From: Pseudomonadota bacterium
Lineage (GTDB): Bacteria; Pseudomonadota; Gammaproteobacteria; Steroidobacterales; Steroidobacteraceae
Reading direction: 5' to 3'
DNA: 64,000 nucleotides
Assembly: GCA_021847105.1 (NCBI GenBank)
Contig: JAJZUT010000001.1
Span: forward strand, 372,001 to 436,000
Under the pieces are notes generated by a model. That model searched no databases, was not told the origin of the DNA, and saw only the letters and a program-made list of their open reading frames with translations. The first letter of the stretch is position 1. Every line of letters begins with the position of its first letter. The position numbers and the translations under genes were made by a program. This document shows, piece by piece, positions 37,835-49,169 of the stretch.

Positions 37835-38658
37835 GCGGCTGGCTCGAGGTGCAGCGCGGCGAGGCGCCGCTCGTGGTCAGCTTCCCGCATACCGGAACCG
37901 ATCTGCCGCCCGAGCTCGCCGCGCGCCTGGTGTCGCCGTGGCTCGCCCGCAAGGATGCCGATTGGTACGTCGATCGCCTTTATTCCATGGCGCGGGAGCT
38001 CGGGGCGACGACGGTCCGCACCCCGATGAGCCGCACCGTCATCGACGTCAACCGCGACCCCTCCGGGGCCTCGCTGTATCCAGGCCAGAGCACCACCGAG
38101 CTGTGCCCGACGAGCACCTTCGATGGCGAACCGCTCTATCTGCCGGGCCAGGCACCGACCGAGGCCGAGATCGCCGCACGCCGCACGCGGTATTTCGAGC
38201 CCTATCATGCCGCGCTGGAGGCGGAGCTCGAGCGGCTGCGCGCACGACACGGTCGCGTCGTGTTGTATGACGCGCACTCGATCCGTTCGCGCGTGCCGAG
38301 ACTGTTCGAGGGCGAGCTGCCGCATCTGAATCTCGGTACGAACCGTGGCGCCAGCTGCAGCCCGGCGTTGACACGCGCGATCGAGTCGGCCTGCGAGGAT
38401 CCGAGCTTCACGCGGGTCACCAACGGCCGGTTCGTCGGCGGCTGGACGACGCGCCACTACGGTCGCCCCGAGCGCGAAGTGCACGCGGTGCAGATGGAGC
38501 TTGCCTGCCGCGGCTATCTGCACGAGCCGGATGCAGTCTGCGCCGATAACTGGCCGCCGCCGTTCGCGCCCGAGCGCGCCGCCGCGCTTCGCGCCGTGCT
38601 GCACCGGGCGCTCAGCGCCTGTTTGAATTTTGCCCTAGCCGCAACCGGAGTCGCCTGA
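37831..38658 (+). CDS. hutG: N-formylglutamate deformylase
   Basis: A 275-residue N-formylglutamate amidohydrolase that yields glutamate and formate, the last step after Hut[12 protein letters not shown] is the N-terminal metal-site segment; [19 protein letters not shown] and [16 protein letters not shown] are family blocks. ATG at 37831 overlaps the hutH stop; its own stop shares a base with the hutU ATG (TGATG). Confidence 0.94.
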   Translation: MSGWLEVQRGEAPLVVSFPHTGTDLPPELAARLVSPWLARKDADWYVDRLYSMARELGATTVRTPMSRTVIDVNRDPSGASLYPGQSTTELCPTSTFDGEPLYLPGQAPTEAEIAARRTRYFEPYHAALEAELERLRARHGRVVLYDAHSIRSRVPRLFEGELPHLNLGTNRGASCSPALTRAIESACEDPSFTRVTNGRFVGGWTTRHYGRPEREVHAVQMELACRGYLHEPDAVCADNWPPPFAPERAAALRAVLHRALSACLNFALAATGVA

Positions 38659-40346
38659 TGAGCGCAGATCGCAAGAACCGCACCCGCGTGGATACCACAC
38701 GAGTCATTCGTGCCCCCACCGGTACGCAACGCACGGCCCGCAGCTGGCTCACGGAGGCGCCGCTGCGCATGCTGATGAACAATCTCGATCCGGCGGTCGC
38801 CGAGCGTCCCGCCGAGCTGGTCGTGTACGGCGGCATCGGTCGCGCGGCGCGTGACTGGGAGAGCTACGACACCATCATCGCGACACTGCGACGGCTCGAG
38901 GCGAACCAGACGCTGCTCATCCAGTCGGGCAAGCCGGTCGGTGTGTTCACCACGCACGAGGACGCCCCGCGCGTGTTGATTGCCAACTCCAATCTCGTGC
39001 CGCGCTGGGCCAACTGGGAGCACTTCAACGAGCTCGATCGCAAGGGGCTGATGATGTTCGGCCAAATGACTGCCGGCTCATGGATCTACATCGGCAGCCA
39101 GGGCATCGTGCAGGGCACCTATGAGACGTTCGTGGAGATGGGGCGGCGCCACTACGGTGGAACGCTCGCCGGGCGCTGGCTGCTCACCGCCGGTCTCGGC
39201 GGCATGGGCGGGGCGCAGCCGCTGGCCGCCGTGATGGCCGGCGCCGCCTGCCTGGCCGTGGAGTGCCAGCGCTCGCGTATCGAGATGCGGTTGCGCTCGG
39301 GCTATCTCGATCATGCCGCGGACAGCCTCGATGAGGCTCTCGCGATCATCCAGCGCGCATGTGCCGAGAAGCGTGCCGTCTCGGTGGGACTGCTCGGCAA
39401 TGCCGCCGAGGTCGTGCCGGAGCTGCTCAAGCGCGGCGTGCGACCGGACCTGCTCACCGACCAGACCTCGGCGCACGATCCGCTGAACGGCTACCTGCCT
39501 ATCGGTTGGAGCGTCGAGCGCTGGCTCGAGATGCGTGAGCGCGATCCGGCGGCCGTGGTGCGCGCGGCCAAGGCTTCGATGGCGGTGCACGTGCGTGCCA
39601 TGTTGGATTTTCATGCCGCGGGCGTGCCGACGGTCGACTACGGTAACAACATCCGGCAGATGGCCCTTGAGGAGGGGGTGCAGAACGCATTCGATTTCCC
39701 GGGATTCGTGCCGGCGTACATTCGCCCGCTGTTCTGTCGGGGCATCGGGCCGTTCCGCTGGGCGGCGCTATCGGGCGATCCGGAGGACATCTACCGGACC
39801 GACGCGAAAGTCAAGGAGCTGTTGCCCGAGGACAAACATCTGCATCACTGGCTGGACATGGCGCGCGAACGCATTCACTTCCAGGGGCTGCCGGCGCGCA
39901 TCTGCTGGGTCGGCCTCGGTGAGCGGCACCGTCTCGGACTGGCGTTCAACGAAATGGTTGCCCGTGGGGAGCTGAAGGCCCCGGTGGTGATTGGCCGCGA
40001 TCACCTGGATTCCGGCTCGGTCGCCTCGCCGAACCGGGAGACCGAATCGATGCGCGATGGCTCGGACGCGGTATCCGACTGGCCGCTGCTCAATGCGCTG
40101 CTCAACACGGCCTCGGGCGCGACCTGGGTCTCGCTGCATCACGGTGGCGGTGTTGGCATGGGATTCTCCCAACATGCCGGTGTCGTCATCGTATGCGACG
40201 GGACCGAAGCGGCGGCACGGCGCATCGGCCGGGTCTTGTGGAACGATCCGGCGAGTGGCGTGATGCGTCATGCCGACGCCGGCTACCCCGAGGCGATCGC
40301 CTGCGCGCGCGAGAAGGGTCTCGATCTACCCGGGATTCTTGCCTGA
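38658..40346 (+). CDS. hutU: Urocanate hydratase
   Basis: A 562-residue NAD+-dependent enzyme that converts urocanate to imidazolonepropionate, step two. [15 protein letters not shown] forms the NAD site, and [16 protein letters not shown] contains the family block; [11 protein letters not shown] is also diagnostic. Last gene of the coupled hutI-H-G-U operon. The region after its stop starts the leader of the next gene. Confidence 0.97.
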   Translation: MSADRKNRTRVDTTRVIRAPTGTQRTARSWLTEAPLRMLMNNLDPAVAERPAELVVYGGIGRAARDWESYDTIIATLRRLEANQTLLIQSGKPVGVFTTHEDAPRVLIANSNLVPRWANWEHFNELDRKGLMMFGQMTAGSWIYIGSQGIVQGTYETFVEMGRRHYGGTLAGRWLLTAGLGGMGGAQPLAAVMAGAACLAVECQRSRIEMRLRSGYLDHAADSLDEALAIIQRACAEKRAVSVGLLGNAAEVVPELLKRGVRPDLLTDQTSAHDPLNGYLPIGWSVERWLEMRERDPAAVVRAAKASMAVHVRAMLDFHAAGVPTVDYGNNIRQMALEEGVQNAFDFPGFVPAYIRPLFCRGIGPFRWAALSGDPEDIYRTDAKVKELLPEDKHLHHWLDMARERIHFQGLPARICWVGLGERHRLGLAFNEMVARGELKAPVVIGRDHLDSGSVASPNRETESMRDGSDAVSDWPLLNALLNTASGATWVSLHHGGGVGMGFSQHAGVVIVCDGTEAAARRIGRVLWNDPASGVMRHADAGYPEAIACAREKGLDLPGILA

Positions 40347-40697
40347 CCGGCTTGAACTGCCACGCTTGTTTGTGACATATCCCGGCGCGTACGCGACATA
40401 AGAGCGCGGCGCGCCGGCGTGGCGGTTGCGTTATGTACGCAACGGACTGCGGTAAATACGGCCTGAGAATTGCGCCGCATCAGAGTGCTTGACTCGTACC
40501 CCGCTTGCCTCGACACTCTGGGCTGTGACAAGGGCAAACCCGTCGAAAGACGGGGACGCAAAGCCACCGGTCTTCGGGATGAACCCATGACGGCGGGGCT
40601 GCCACGAGCGCGCTCTAGGCGCATCGCTTGCTTCCTCCGCTGACTCCTGGGCACTTCACCGGCCGATCGGGGCATTTCGACCGAGCGTCCACGAGAT
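40347..40697 (+). other. 351-base leader/intergenic region after hutU
   Basis: The stretch has no gene. It holds a perfect 6-bp hairpin (GTTGCG, loop TTATGTA, CGCAAC, 40425-40443) of unknown role, and then a c-di-GMP-I riboswitch at about 40520-40604. The hutU terminator and the promoter of the following gene must lie in the first 150 bases, but no strong U-run or consensus promoter was seen. Confidence 0.7.
40520..40604 (+). promoter_or_regulatory. Cyclic di-GMP-I (GEMM) riboswitch
   Basis: The conserved core is all present in order: AGGGCAAACC, a GAAA tetraloop closing CCCGTC/GACGGG (loop 40545-40548), GGGACGCAAAGCC, a second stem CACCGGTC...GACGG that acts as tetraloop receptor, and the closing GCGGGGCTGCC. 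The middle G of AGGGC, which reads c-di-GMP, is kept; cGAMP-type variants carry A there. It precedes the SPOR-like gene by about 95 bases. No terminator hairpin with U-run is evident, so translational control is possible. Confidence 0.9.
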
Positions 40698-42083
40698 ATG
40701 ACACCAGCGGAAAAATTGGCGCCCCTCCCCGAGACCGGCGCACCATTATCGGTGGAACCTGCCGCCGAGGCGGGTCCGTTCGTGATCAACCTGTGCTCCT
40801 CGAGCACGCCGATGGCGCTGCCGCGCGCCGATCTGCCCGAGCTGCAGCGTTTCAACTTCTTCGTCAGCCGCCGCTTCGAGGAAGGCCGTGAGCGCTTCCG
40901 GCTGCATATGGGCTTCTTCGCCACTCAGGCCGAGGCGGAAAACTGGCTGGGTCTGGTGCGCGAGGTCTATCCAGGCGCATGGGCCGGCGAGGCACCCGGC
41001 AAGAAGCTGCGAGCCCGAGCAGTGGCCGCGGCCGAGGCTCAGGCCGCGCAAGCGGCCGGCCCACGGTCTGCCGCGCCATCGGTAGCGCCGCCCCCCCCGC
41101 TGGTGACCGAGGCGACCCTTGAGTTGGTTCCTGAGCCACCCGCGGCCGCGGCACCGGCTGCCGATGTGGTGAGTCCGGTCCCGACCTTGCATCCGCCGGC
41201 GGCGCCAGCGGCGCCGGCACGCAGCGCAGCCCGCCGGGCCGGCGCACGCGAGCCGCTCAAAGCAACCGCGCCCGCCGCCGCGTCTGACAAGACGGGCGTG
41301 TTCAAGAATTCCAACATTCGGGAGGTGCTGGCCGCTCTCGAAGAGCCGCAGAGCCCCGCCAGCGCGCCGCTGCCGCGGACGGAGGCGCCACTCAGCGATG
41401 CGCAGGTGCTGCAGTGTCTGGAAGGTCGCATTGCCGATGCACAGAAGCCGGCCGCTTTTGCCGTGCAGCTCAAATGGTCCGTGCAGCCCATCGCCATCGA
41501 GAAGCTGCCGCCGCTCGCGATCTTCAGTGCCTATACGCTCTACTGCGTCGAGGGCAGTCGTGAGGGACGCAAGTGGTATGGGTTGCGGCTCGGCTTCTTC
41601 AATGATCCGATCTCAGCCAAGCAGGTCGCCGGATATGTCCGCTCGGAGTTCGCCTCCGCCGCCATCGTGCCCGTCAGTGGTGAGGAGCGCCAGCGGGTGA
41701 GCGGTGAGAGCGGCGTGACGCCGCTGCGATCAGTCCCCAAGACGCGCGAGGGAGTCGACCACGAGTTCAAGCTGTTCGACGCCGATGCGCCCGCGCAGGG
41801 CGCTGCCGTGACGCCGCCCGCCAAGGCCTCGGTGCGCGAGCTGCATCCGCTCGGCTCGACTCAGCGTCCCGCGCCCGGCAACAAAGTGCATGCCCGTGAA
41901 CGGCGGGCGCCGCAGACTCTGGAGGAAACGCTGGAGATTCTTGGCGCGCACGAACTGACCATCGACCACGGCCATGTCGAGACGGTCGACGCACGCGGCG
42001 CGAGCCCCGCACGCAAGGTCGAGAAGAGTACGCCGTTTACCCGGCTGCTCGAGCGCCTGGGCGAACGGGTGCGCAAGAACTGA
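40698..42083 (+). CDS. Protein with two SPOR-like modules, under riboswitch control
   Basis: A 461-residue protein with no signal peptide or membrane helix visible. Two modules look alike: residues 28-95 (FVINLCSSSTP to REVYPGAWAG, with FRLHMGFFATQAEAENWL) and 250-335 (FAVQLKWSVQP to VRSEFASAAIVP, with YGLRLGFFNDPISAKQVA). The pattern, an opening strand then xxxRLGxF then a helix, is that of SPOR-type repeats. Between them is an Ala/Pro-rich linker of about 110 residues. Function is unknown; control by c-di-GMP suggests a role in surface life or envelope. Confidence 0.75.
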   Translation: MTPAEKLAPLPETGAPLSVEPAAEAGPFVINLCSSSTPMALPRADLPELQRFNFFVSRRFEEGRERFRLHMGFFATQAEAENWLGLVREVYPGAWAGEAPGKKLRARAVAAAEAQAAQAAGPRSAAPSVAPPPPLVTEATLELVPEPPAAAAPAADVVSPVPTLHPPAAPAAPARSAARRAGAREPLKATAPAAASDKTGVFKNSNIREVLAALEEPQSPASAPLPRTEAPLSDAQVLQCLEGRIADAQKPAAFAVQLKWSVQPIAIEKLPPLAIFSAYTLYCVEGSREGRKWYGLRLGFFNDPISAKQVAGYVRSEFASAAIVPVSGEERQRVSGESGVTPLRSVPKTREGVDHEFKLFDADAPAQGAAVTPPAKASVRELHPLGSTQRPAPGNKVHARERRAPQTLEETLEILGAHELTIDHGHVETVDARGASPARKVEKSTPFTRLLERLGERVRKN

Positions 42084-42126
42084 CTGCCGGCGGCGGGGCA
42101 TTGACCCTCGCCGTCGCAGCGGCGGC

Positions 42127-42429
42127 TCAGCGCTTGCCGAACAGTTTATCGAGCTCGGCGCGCGCGCGATCGGCGTCCGTCGTGTTCACTGCCGTGTAGG
42201 CCCCCGGCCGCGGCCCGAAAAAGTCGCAGAAATTCGCCCGTTCTTTGTCGCGCACCTCTTCGGCCGTCGGCTCGCGGCAGCGGGTCGCGACCGAGGTGTC
42301 GTATTCGACGCACATCCGACAGACGTGCAGTTCGGCACGACAGCGTGGGCACTCCTCCAGCCGCCGCAGCGGCAGCGTCAAGGTCGCGAGCGACGCGCCA
42401 CACTTCCAGCAGACGAGATTCGAGCCCAT
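42127..42429 (-). CDS. Small zinc-ribbon protein of unknown function
   Basis: A 100-residue protein with three clear Cys pairs: CWKCG, CPRC and CRMC, plus single Cys residues in TRCREP and NFCDFFG. The first four Cys can form a rubredoxin-like zinc ribbon. The C-terminal part (FGPRPGAYTAVN, then a helical ARAELDKLFG) is acidic/helical. It starts 14 bases after the uvrA stop on the same strand, so co-transcription with the large UvrA is likely. I do not recognise a named function. Confidence 0.78.
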   Translation of the reverse strand: MGSNLVCWKCGASLATLTLPLRRLEECPRCRAELHVCRMCVEYDTSVATRCREPTAEEVRDKERANFCDFFGPRPGAYTAVNTTDADRARAELDKLFGKR

Positions 42430-42443
42430 GTGCGCACTGTACC

Positions 42444-45400
42444 TCAGGCGTCCGCTCGCCGCGTCGCGAGAAACTGCACCAGTGCCTGAGCGGTGTGGGA
42501 GCGGCGGGCACGACGGGCAACGGCCGCCGGGGGACCCTCCGCGACGATCCGCCCGCCGTTCTCGCCGGCTTCCGGCCCCATGTCGAGGATCCAGTCCGCT
42601 TCCGCCATGACGTCGAGATTGTGTTCGACCACCACCGCAGTGTTGCCCGCATCGACCAGGCGGTGCAGCACGTGAATCAACTTCTCGACGTCGGCCATAT
42701 GCAGTCCGACGGTCGGCTCGTCGAGCACATAGAGCGTGTGCTTGGGCGAGCGCGGCGCCGCGCCTGTCGCGGCGGGACGTGCTGCCGGCTCGCGCACTTT
42801 GGCCAGTTCGGTGACCAGTTTGATGCGCTGTGCTTCACCGCCGGAAAGCGTTGGGCTCTGCTGGCCGAGTGTGAGATAGCCGAGGCCGACGTCTTGCAGC
42901 AGCTTCAAGGCGTGATGAATGCGCGAATGCGCGGCAAAAAACGGGATCGCCGTGTCGACATTCATCATCAGCACATCGCCGATGCTCTTCTCGCGCCAGA
43001 GCACCGAGAGCGTTTCGGAGTTGAAGCGTCGTCCTGCGCATACGTCGCACAGAACCTTCACATCCGGTAGAAAACTCATCTCGATGGTCTTGACGCCCTG
43101 ACCCTCACAGGCCTCGCAGCGCCCGCCGGCAGTGTTGAATGAGAAGCGGCTGGCGGTATAGCCGCGCAGGCGCGCCTCGCTGGTGGCGGCGAATATGCGC
43201 CGGATGTCATCCCAGAACCCGATGTACGTCGCGGGGCATGAACGCGGCGTCTTGCCGATCGGCGTCTGGTCGACCTCCAGCACTCGATCGACGTGCTCGA
43301 GTCCGCGCACTGCGTGGCAGCCGGCGAGCTCACCGCCGAGGCGAGTGCCGCCCGGGCGCGCGGCACGCTTCACCCGTCGTGGCTGCGCCGCTCCATCGGC
43401 CGCACCAAGCAGTCTGCGCAGATTCGTGTAGAGCACATCGCGCGCCACCGTCGACTTGCCGGAGCCGGAGACTCCCGTGACGACCACCAGGCGGCCGAGC
43501 GGTATGCGAACATCCCCCCGCACATTGTGCAGCGAGATCTTCTCCAGCGTCAGATGCGCAGTCTGCGCGGTTGTGGCGCGGCGCGGCGCACTGGGATGCT
43601 GCAGCGGGTGGCGCAGAAACCGACCGGTGACCGAGCGCGGATGACGCATCAGTTCCTTGACGGTTCCCGCCGCGACGATTTCCCCGCCCAGCACTCCTGC
43701 ACCCGGGCCGAGATCGAGCACGTGATCGGCGCGGCGGATCGTGTCCTCGTCGTGCTCTACCACGACCAGGGTGTTGTGGTGGCTCGAGAGTTCGGCCAGC
43801 GAGTCGAGCAGAATCCCGTTGTCACGGGGATGCAGGCCGATGGTCGGCTCATCGAGCACGTAACACACGCCCTGCAGGTTCGAGCCGAGCTGCGCGGCGA
43901 GGCGAATGCGCTGGGCTTCCCCGCCGGAGAGCGTGGGGGCTGAACGGTCGAGCTGCAGGTAGCCGAGTCCGACCCGCGCGAGAAACGCGAGCCGAGAGCG
44001 AATCTCGGCAAGCAGATCGCGGGCGATCTGCCGTTCGCGAGCGGCGAGTTTCAGACGCGCAAAGAATTCCGCGGTGCGCTGTACGGGCTCGTGCGTCAGC
44101 TCGGCAATCGAGCGGTCGCGAAAGCGTACGTTGAGCGCGACCGGATTGAGCCGCCGACCGTCGCACGCGGAGCAGGGACGAGGCTCATCATCGAGCCACT
44201 CGTTCCACCAGTGCTCCTCGCCGGTCTGCTCCGCATCGAACCCCGACATCGCCACACCCGTGCCGTAGCAGCTCTCGCACCAGCCATGCTTGGAGTTGAA
44301 GGAAAACAGGCGCGGGTCCGGTTCGGGGAAGCTGTGCCCACACGACGGACAGGCCCGCTTGGTCGAAAACACTGTGACTCGGGCCGCGTCGGGTCCAAGG
44401 ACGTGCACCAGCCCCTTGCCGAAATCGAGCGCACGGCCGAGCGCCTGATGCAGTTCGGTGTCGGTGCGGCCGCCGACTTGCAGCTCAGCGACCGGCAGCT
44501 CGATGGTGTGCTCCTTGAAGCGTGAGAGACGTGGCCATTTCGCCGTCGGCAGCGGGTGGCCGTCAACCCGCAGTGTCTTGAATCCCTTCTTGTGTGCCCA
44601 TTTGGCCAGATCCGTGTAGTAGCCTTTGCGCGCCACGACAAGCGGTGCGAGCAGTCCGATGCGCTTGCCGCGATAGTCGCGCAGCAGCCGCGCGGCGATC
44701 GATGCTGCGCTTTGCGGCTCGATGGCCACGTTGCAGTCCGGGCAATACTGCGTGCCGAGCTTCACGTACAGCAGCCGCAGAAAATGATAGATCTCGGTCA
44801 GCGTGGCGACCGTGCTCTTGCGCCCGCCGCGGCTCGTGCGCTGCTCGATCGCTACCGTGGGTGGAATGCCGAAGATCGCATCCACGTCGGGGCGTGCCGC
44901 CGGTTGTACGAACTGGCGCGCGTAGGCATTGAGAGATTCGAGATAGCGACGCTGGCCCTCGTTGAACAGGATGTCGAAGGCGAGCGTCGACTTGCCCGAG
45001 CCGGACACGCCAGTGATCACCGTGAAGCGATTGCGCGGGATTCGCGCGTCGATGCTTTTCAGATTGTGCTCGCGCGCATTGTGAATGACGATCTCGCGGC
45101 GGGCGGCGGCCGGCACTGCAGCGTAGCGAGCCGCCGACTCGGCAACCGCCGGCGGCGGGGCAGACACTGCGCCGGTGAGTGCCTGCTCGTATTCCACCAG
45201 TGCGCGTGCGGTGTGCGAGCGTCTTTGGTTGCGCACTTCGGCAACCGTTCCGGTACAGACCACCTCGCCACCGCCTTCGCCGCCCTCTGGACCCAGATCA
45301 ATGATCCAATCGCTCGCGCGGATGACATCGAGATTGTGCTCGATGACCAGCATCGAATGGCCGGCGGCGAGCAGCTTGCGAAAGGCCAGCAACAGGCGCG

Positions 45401-48179
45401 TGACGTCCTGAAAGTGCAGTCCCGTAGTCGGCTCGTCGAACAGGAACAGCTTGCCTTTGTGCGTGATGCTCGAGAGTACCGAGCCGGCCTGCGCCAGATG
45501 ACCGGCGAGCTTGAGCCGCTGCGCCTCGCCCCCGGAGAGCGTCGGTACGGGTTGGCCGAGCGTCACGTATTCCAGGCCGACATCGGCGAGCGGTGCGAGT
45601 CGCGCGCATACCTCGCGCGAGTCACGAAAGAACGACAGTGCCTCCGTGACCGTCATGTCGAGCACCTCGGCGATGTTGGCGCGTCGTCCATCGCTGCCTT
45701 CACGGCGGATCTCGAGGATCTCGTCGCGGTAGCGCCGCCCGTTGCAGTCCGGACAGCGCAGATACACGTCGGAGAGGAACTGCATCTCGACGTGCTCGAA
45801 GCCATTGCCGCTGCAGGTCGGGCAGCGCCCGTTGCCGGAGTTGAAGCTGAAGGTGCCGGGCGTGTACTTGCGTTCGAGCGCGGCGGGCTCGGCCGCGAAC
45901 AGCGCGCGGATGGCGTCGAACGCGCCAACATAGCTGGCCGGATTGGAGCGCGTGGTGCGGCCGATCGGGCTCTGATCGACCATCACGACATCGTCGATGA
46001 GCTCCGCGCCGGCGAGCGCGCCGAACGCTCCGGGCGCTTCGGTCGGCTTGCCGTGATACTTCAGCAGTGCCGGGAACAGCACATCCTCGATCAGGGTGGA
46101 CTTGCCCGAGCCGGAGACCCCGGTGACGCACACCAGCCGCTTCAGTGGGATGCGCACGTCGATGTGCTTGAGGTTGTGTTCGCTGACTCCCCGCAACTCG
46201 ATCCAGCGGTTCGAGCGTGCCTCGGCCACCACTTCACCGGAAGGCGTGGACTTCTGGCCCGGCGGCACGGTCCGCTCGCCACCGACGTGCCGGCGGCCGC
46301 TCAGGTACTCGCCGGTGAGCGAGTGTGCGCTGCGGCGGATTTCCCCGGGGGTGCCGAAGAAGACGATCTCCCCGCCGCGCTCCCCGGCGCCAGGGCCGAT
46401 ATCGAGAATGCGGTCGGCCTCCAGCATGATCTGCGGATCATGCTCCACAACCAGCAAGGAGTTGCCGGCATCACGCAGGCGCTTCATGACCGAGATGACC
46501 CGCTGCATGTCGCGCGGATGCAGTCCAATCGACGGTTCATCCAGCACAAACAGGGTATTGACCAGCGAGGTGCCGAGCGCCGTGGTCAGATTGATGCGCT
46601 GTACCTCGCCGCCGGAGAGCGTGCGTGACTGGCGGTCGAGCGTCAGATAGCCCAGGCCGACATCGGCGAGGTAGCCGAAGCGCGCGCGGATCTGCTCGAG
46701 CAGCAGATCGGCCGCCTCATCGAGTGGCTTGGGCAGCTGCAGCTGCGCAAAGAAGGCGCGCACCCGGTCCACCGGCAGCAGCATGATGTCGTGCAATGAC
46801 AGGCCGGGCAGCTGCAGGCGGATTTCCTCGCTCCATTCGACGCCGCGCGGTTGAAAGCGAGCCGTCGAGCCGAGCGCCGCATCGGCCGCGGTGCGCTCGC
46901 CGACCCGCCACAGCAGGCCCTGGGTCTTCAGACGCGCCCCCCCGCAGGCTTCGCAGGGGGTATAGGCACGGTAACGTGACAGCAGAACGCGCACGTGCAT
47001 CTTGTACGAGCGGCTCTCGAGCCAGGCGAAGAATCGCCTCGCGCCATACCACACGCCCCGGCTCCACTCCCCCTCGCCCTCGATCACCCAGTGCTTGTGC
47101 GCCGCGGACAGGTCGCGCCACGGGGTATCGAGCGGTATGGCGCGCTTGCGGGCGAATTTCTCCAGGTCCTGCTGACACTCTGCGTACGACTGACTCTGCC
47201 AGGGCTTGATCGCCCCGCCGCGCAGGGTCTTGCTGTCATCCGGAACGACCAGGCCATAATCGACGCCGATGACCCGTCCGAAGCCGCGGCAGGTTTCGCA
47301 TGCCCCGAGCGGTGAGTTGAATGAAAACAGGCTCGGGGTCGGCTCCTGGTAGGACAGGTCGCATTCGGCGCAGTGCAGCCCGCTCGAGTAACGCCAGACC
47401 GACAGCGTGTTGGGCGGATCCGCCTCATCGACGACGCGGATGCTGACTTTGCCGCGACCAACGCGCAAGGCCGCTTCGAGCGCCTCGACGATCCGGCCGG
47501 GCTCGGTGCGCGCGGCGCGGAAGCGGTCCTGGACGACTTCGAGCGTGATGGGCGGCGCTGCAGTCCCCTTGCGCGCGCGCTTGCCCGTACGCGCGGGTAA
47601 GCGCGCGGCGGGCGGCTGTTCGATGAAGCGACTGTAGCCCTGTTTCTCGAGCAGCGTGCGCACCTCCTGCGGCGTGAAATTCGCCGGCACATCGACCGGG
47701 AAGGTCACCAGCAGGCGCGGATCGCCGGCCGCGTCGGCGCGGCGGAGCAGGTCGCGGTGGATACTTTGCGGATCGTCGCGCCGCACCGGCTGGCCGCAAC
47801 GTTGGCAATACAGCGTCGCGGCGCGGGCGAAGAGTAGTTTCAGGTGATCGTTGAGCTCGGTCATCGTGCCGACCGTGGAGCGTGAAGTGCGCACCGGATT
47901 GGTCTGGTCGATGGCGATTGCGGGCGGGATGCCGCCGATGGTGTCCACCTGCGGCTTGTCCATCCGGTCGAGGAACTGGCGCGCGTAGGGCGAGAACGTC
48001 TCGACATAACGACGCTGACCTTCGGCGTACAGCGTATCGAACACCAGCGAGGATTTGCCCGAACCTGACACGCCCGTCACCACCACCAGCTCGTTGAGCG
48101 GGATGTCGAGATCGAGGTTCTTCAGGTTGTTTTGGCGCGCGCCGCGTACGCGGATGACGTCTCGGGGGGCGTCGGTCAT
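42444..48179 (-). CDS. uvrA: Tandem (double-length) excinuclease UvrA
   Basis: A 1911-residue protein, twice normal UvrA. It contains four ABC ATPase halves: Walker A GVSGSGKS near residues 36, 686, 1056 and 1568; four signatures starting LSGGE; and four Walker B boxes ([40 protein letters not shown]). All look intact. Zinc modules are seen in both halves (for example [13 protein letters not shown] and [13 protein letters not shown]). Unit 1 is about 1-1010 and unit 2 about 1030-1911. UvrA normally works as a dimer, so this may be a built-in dimer. Single-chain tandem UvrA proteins are known in other proteobacteria. Confidence 0.93.
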   Translation of the reverse strand: MTDAPRDVIRVRGARQNNLKNLDLDIPLNELVVVTGVSGSGKSSLVFDTLYAEGQRRYVETFSPYARQFLDRMDKPQVDTIGGIPPAIAIDQTNPVRTSRSTVGTMTELNDHLKLLFARAATLYCQRCGQPVRRDDPQSIHRDLLRRADAAGDPRLLVTFPVDVPANFTPQEVRTLLEKQGYSRFIEQPPAARLPARTGKRARKGTAAPPITLEVVQDRFRAARTEPGRIVEALEAALRVGRGKVSIRVVDEADPPNTLSVWRYSSGLHCAECDLSYQEPTPSLFSFNSPLGACETCRGFGRVIGVDYGLVVPDDSKTLRGGAIKPWQSQSYAECQQDLEKFARKRAIPLDTPWRDLSAAHKHWVIEGEGEWSRGVWYGARRFFAWLESRSYKMHVRVLLSRYRAYTPCEACGGARLKTQGLLWRVGERTAADAALGSTARFQPRGVEWSEEIRLQLPGLSLHDIMLLPVDRVRAFFAQLQLPKPLDEAADLLLEQIRARFGYLADVGLGYLTLDRQSRTLSGGEVQRINLTTALGTSLVNTLFVLDEPSIGLHPRDMQRVISVMKRLRDAGNSLLVVEHDPQIMLEADRILDIGPGAGERGGEIVFFGTPGEIRRSAHSLTGEYLSGRRHVGGERTVPPGQKSTPSGEVVAEARSNRWIELRGVSEHNLKHIDVRIPLKRLVCVTGVSGSGKSTLIEDVLFPALLKYHGKPTEAPGAFGALAGAELIDDVVMVDQSPIGRTTRSNPASYVGAFDAIRALFAAEPAALERKYTPGTFSFNSGNGRCPTCSGNGFEHVEMQFLSDVYLRCPDCNGRRYRDEILEIRREGSDGRRANIAEVLDMTVTEALSFFRDSREVCARLAPLADVGLEYVTLGQPVPTLSGGEAQRLKLAGHLAQAGSVLSSITHKGKLFLFDEPTTGLHFQDVTRLLLAFRKLLAAGHSMLVIEHNLDVIRASDWIIDLGPEGGEGGGEVVCTGTVAEVRNQRRSHTARALVEYEQALTGAVSAPPPAVAESAARYAAVPAAARREIVIHNAREHNLKSIDARIPRNRFTVITGVSGSGKSTLAFDILFNEGQRRYLESLNAYARQFVQPAARPDVDAIFGIPPTVAIEQRTSRGGRKSTVATLTEIYHFLRLLYVKLGTQYCPDCNVAIEPQSAASIAARLLRDYRGKRIGLLAPLVVARKGYYTDLAKWAHKKGFKTLRVDGHPLPTAKWPRLSRFKEHTIELPVAELQVGGRTDTELHQALGRALDFGKGLVHVLGPDAARVTVFSTKRACPSCGHSFPEPDPRLFSFNSKHGWCESCYGTGVAMSGFDAEQTGEEHWWNEWLDDEPRPCSACDGRRLNPVALNVRFRDRSIAELTHEPVQRTAEFFARLKLAARERQIARDLLAEIRSRLAFLARVGLGYLQLDRSAPTLSGGEAQRIRLAAQLGSNLQGVCYVLDEPTIGLHPRDNGILLDSLAELSSHHNTLVVVEHDEDTIRRADHVLDLGPGAGVLGGEIVAAGTVKELMRHPRSVTGRFLRHPLQHPSAPRRATTAQTAHLTLEKISLHNVRGDVRIPLGRLVVVTGVSGSGKSTVARDVLYTNLRRLLGAADGAAQPRRVKRAARPGGTRLGGELAGCHAVRGLEHVDRVLEVDQTPIGKTPRSCPATYIGFWDDIRRIFAATSEARLRGYTASRFSFNTAGGRCEACEGQGVKTIEMSFLPDVKVLCDVCAGRRFNSETLSVLWREKSIGDVLMMNVDTAIPFFAAHSRIHHALKLLQDVGLGYLTLGQQSPTLSGGEAQRIKLVTELAKVREPAARPAATGAAPRSPKHTLYVLDEPTVGLHMADVEKLIHVLHRLVDAGNTAVVVEHNLDVMAEADWILDMGPEAGENGGRIVAEGPPAAVARRARRSHTAQALVQFLATRRADA

Positions 48180-48566
48180 TCCTTCACCTTACGAGGGATC
48201 CACTGGGGGGAGTTGTCCGTGCGCAGCTGGCGCATGGCAGGGCCTATTCTACCGGAAATCCCCCCGGCCACGCGTCATCCGCGTGTGCTGGGGGGGGCGA
48301 CTCCCGCCGTACAGTGTCTACAATTTCCGGCCACTGGATAAGCGATGGGGTCGGAGTGCGGCAGGCTTTCGGGCCGCATGGCCAGTGCGCACGCCGCGGC
48401 GCGTTGCGCCCCGCGGCTGCGGAGGGCAGTCCCGCGGGTATGGCGCGCTCAGCGTTCGATCGGTGGAGTGGCGCATCGCGGGTATACTGTCTCGCTCGAT
48501 TGGCGATCCGGTCGCGCATTGCCGCGACGAACGCGGCACAGGCCGCCTGACAGGCACGATGACACC
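48180..48566. other. 387-base divergent intergenic region
   Basis: No credible gene is seen between uvrA and the DOMON-like gene. A TAGAAT -10-like element facing uvrA lies at 48246-48251 (minus strand) and a TATACT element facing the plus strand at 48483-48488, neither with a good -35. I found no LexA-type CTGT-N8-ACAG box. Very G-rich runs occur near 48203 and 48290. Confidence 0.5.
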
Positions 48567-49136
48567 ATGATGTCTGCTCGATTGATCCCGCATGCCGATT
48601 CGCACTGCGCAGCGGCGTTCTCGCTGCTCGCGCACGCGCGCGCAGAGCGCCCTGGCGTGCTCTGCCTGCAGTTCACGCTGAGCGGCGAATTGAGCGCGCT
48701 GCGCATTGCCCCGGCCGGTGCGCCGGCGCGCACCGATGAGCTGTGGCGGCACACCTGTTTCGAGGCGTTCGTGCGCCGCGCCGGGGAGCCGGGCTACTTG
48801 GAGTTCAACTTCTCGCCCTCGGGAGCCTGGCAGTCATATCGATTCAGCGACTATCGCCAGGGTGCTCTGCCGGCCGAGTTGCCCGCTTCGCCGCATCTGA
48901 CCATCGGTATGCGCGAGCGGGCGGGCGCGGCACAGAGGGATGAGGCACTCGTGCTCGAGGCGCTCGTCGCGCTGCCCGCACCGTACGGCGATGCGCCACG
49001 AGGCGTGCAACTGGCCTTGAGCGCCGTAGTGGAGGATGAAGAGGGCAGCCTGTCATACTGGGCGCTGCGGCACGCAGCGGGGCGGGCGGATTTTCATCAT
49101 CCGGACGCTTTCGCACTCATGCTGCAGTGGAGCTGA
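48567..49136 (+). CDS. DOMON-like domain protein
   Basis: A 189-residue protein with no signal peptide. DELWRHTCFEAFVRR, EPGYLEFNFSPSGAWQSYRF and a late FHHPDAFAL match the DOMON-like family (heme- or sugar-binding beta-sandwich folds, single-domain bacterial form). Start ATG at 48567 (a second ATG follows at once); the open frame upstream lacks homology. The role is unknown. It is followed 33 bases later by a NamZ-like gene on the same strand. Confidence 0.8.
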   Translation: MMSARLIPHADSHCAAAFSLLAHARAERPGVLCLQFTLSGELSALRIAPAGAPARTDELWRHTCFEAFVRRAGEPGYLEFNFSPSGAWQSYRFSDYRQGALPAELPASPHLTIGMRERAGAAQRDEALVLEALVALPAPYGDAPRGVQLALSAVVEDEEGSLSYWALRHAAGRADFHHPDAFALMLQWS

Positions 49137-49169
49137 CCCTCTCATCGCATTGCCCGTCACCGGTTGTGA

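Noticed and set aside
44556..46628. A 690-codon plus-strand open frame inside uvrA
   Set aside because: It is antisense to the four-ATPase UvrA coding region, has no recognisable domain and is the sort of long shadow frame common at high GC.
48180..48566. SOS (LexA) box upstream of the tandem uvrA
   Set aside because: No CTGT-N8-ACAG-like element was found; SOS control is not supported by reading.
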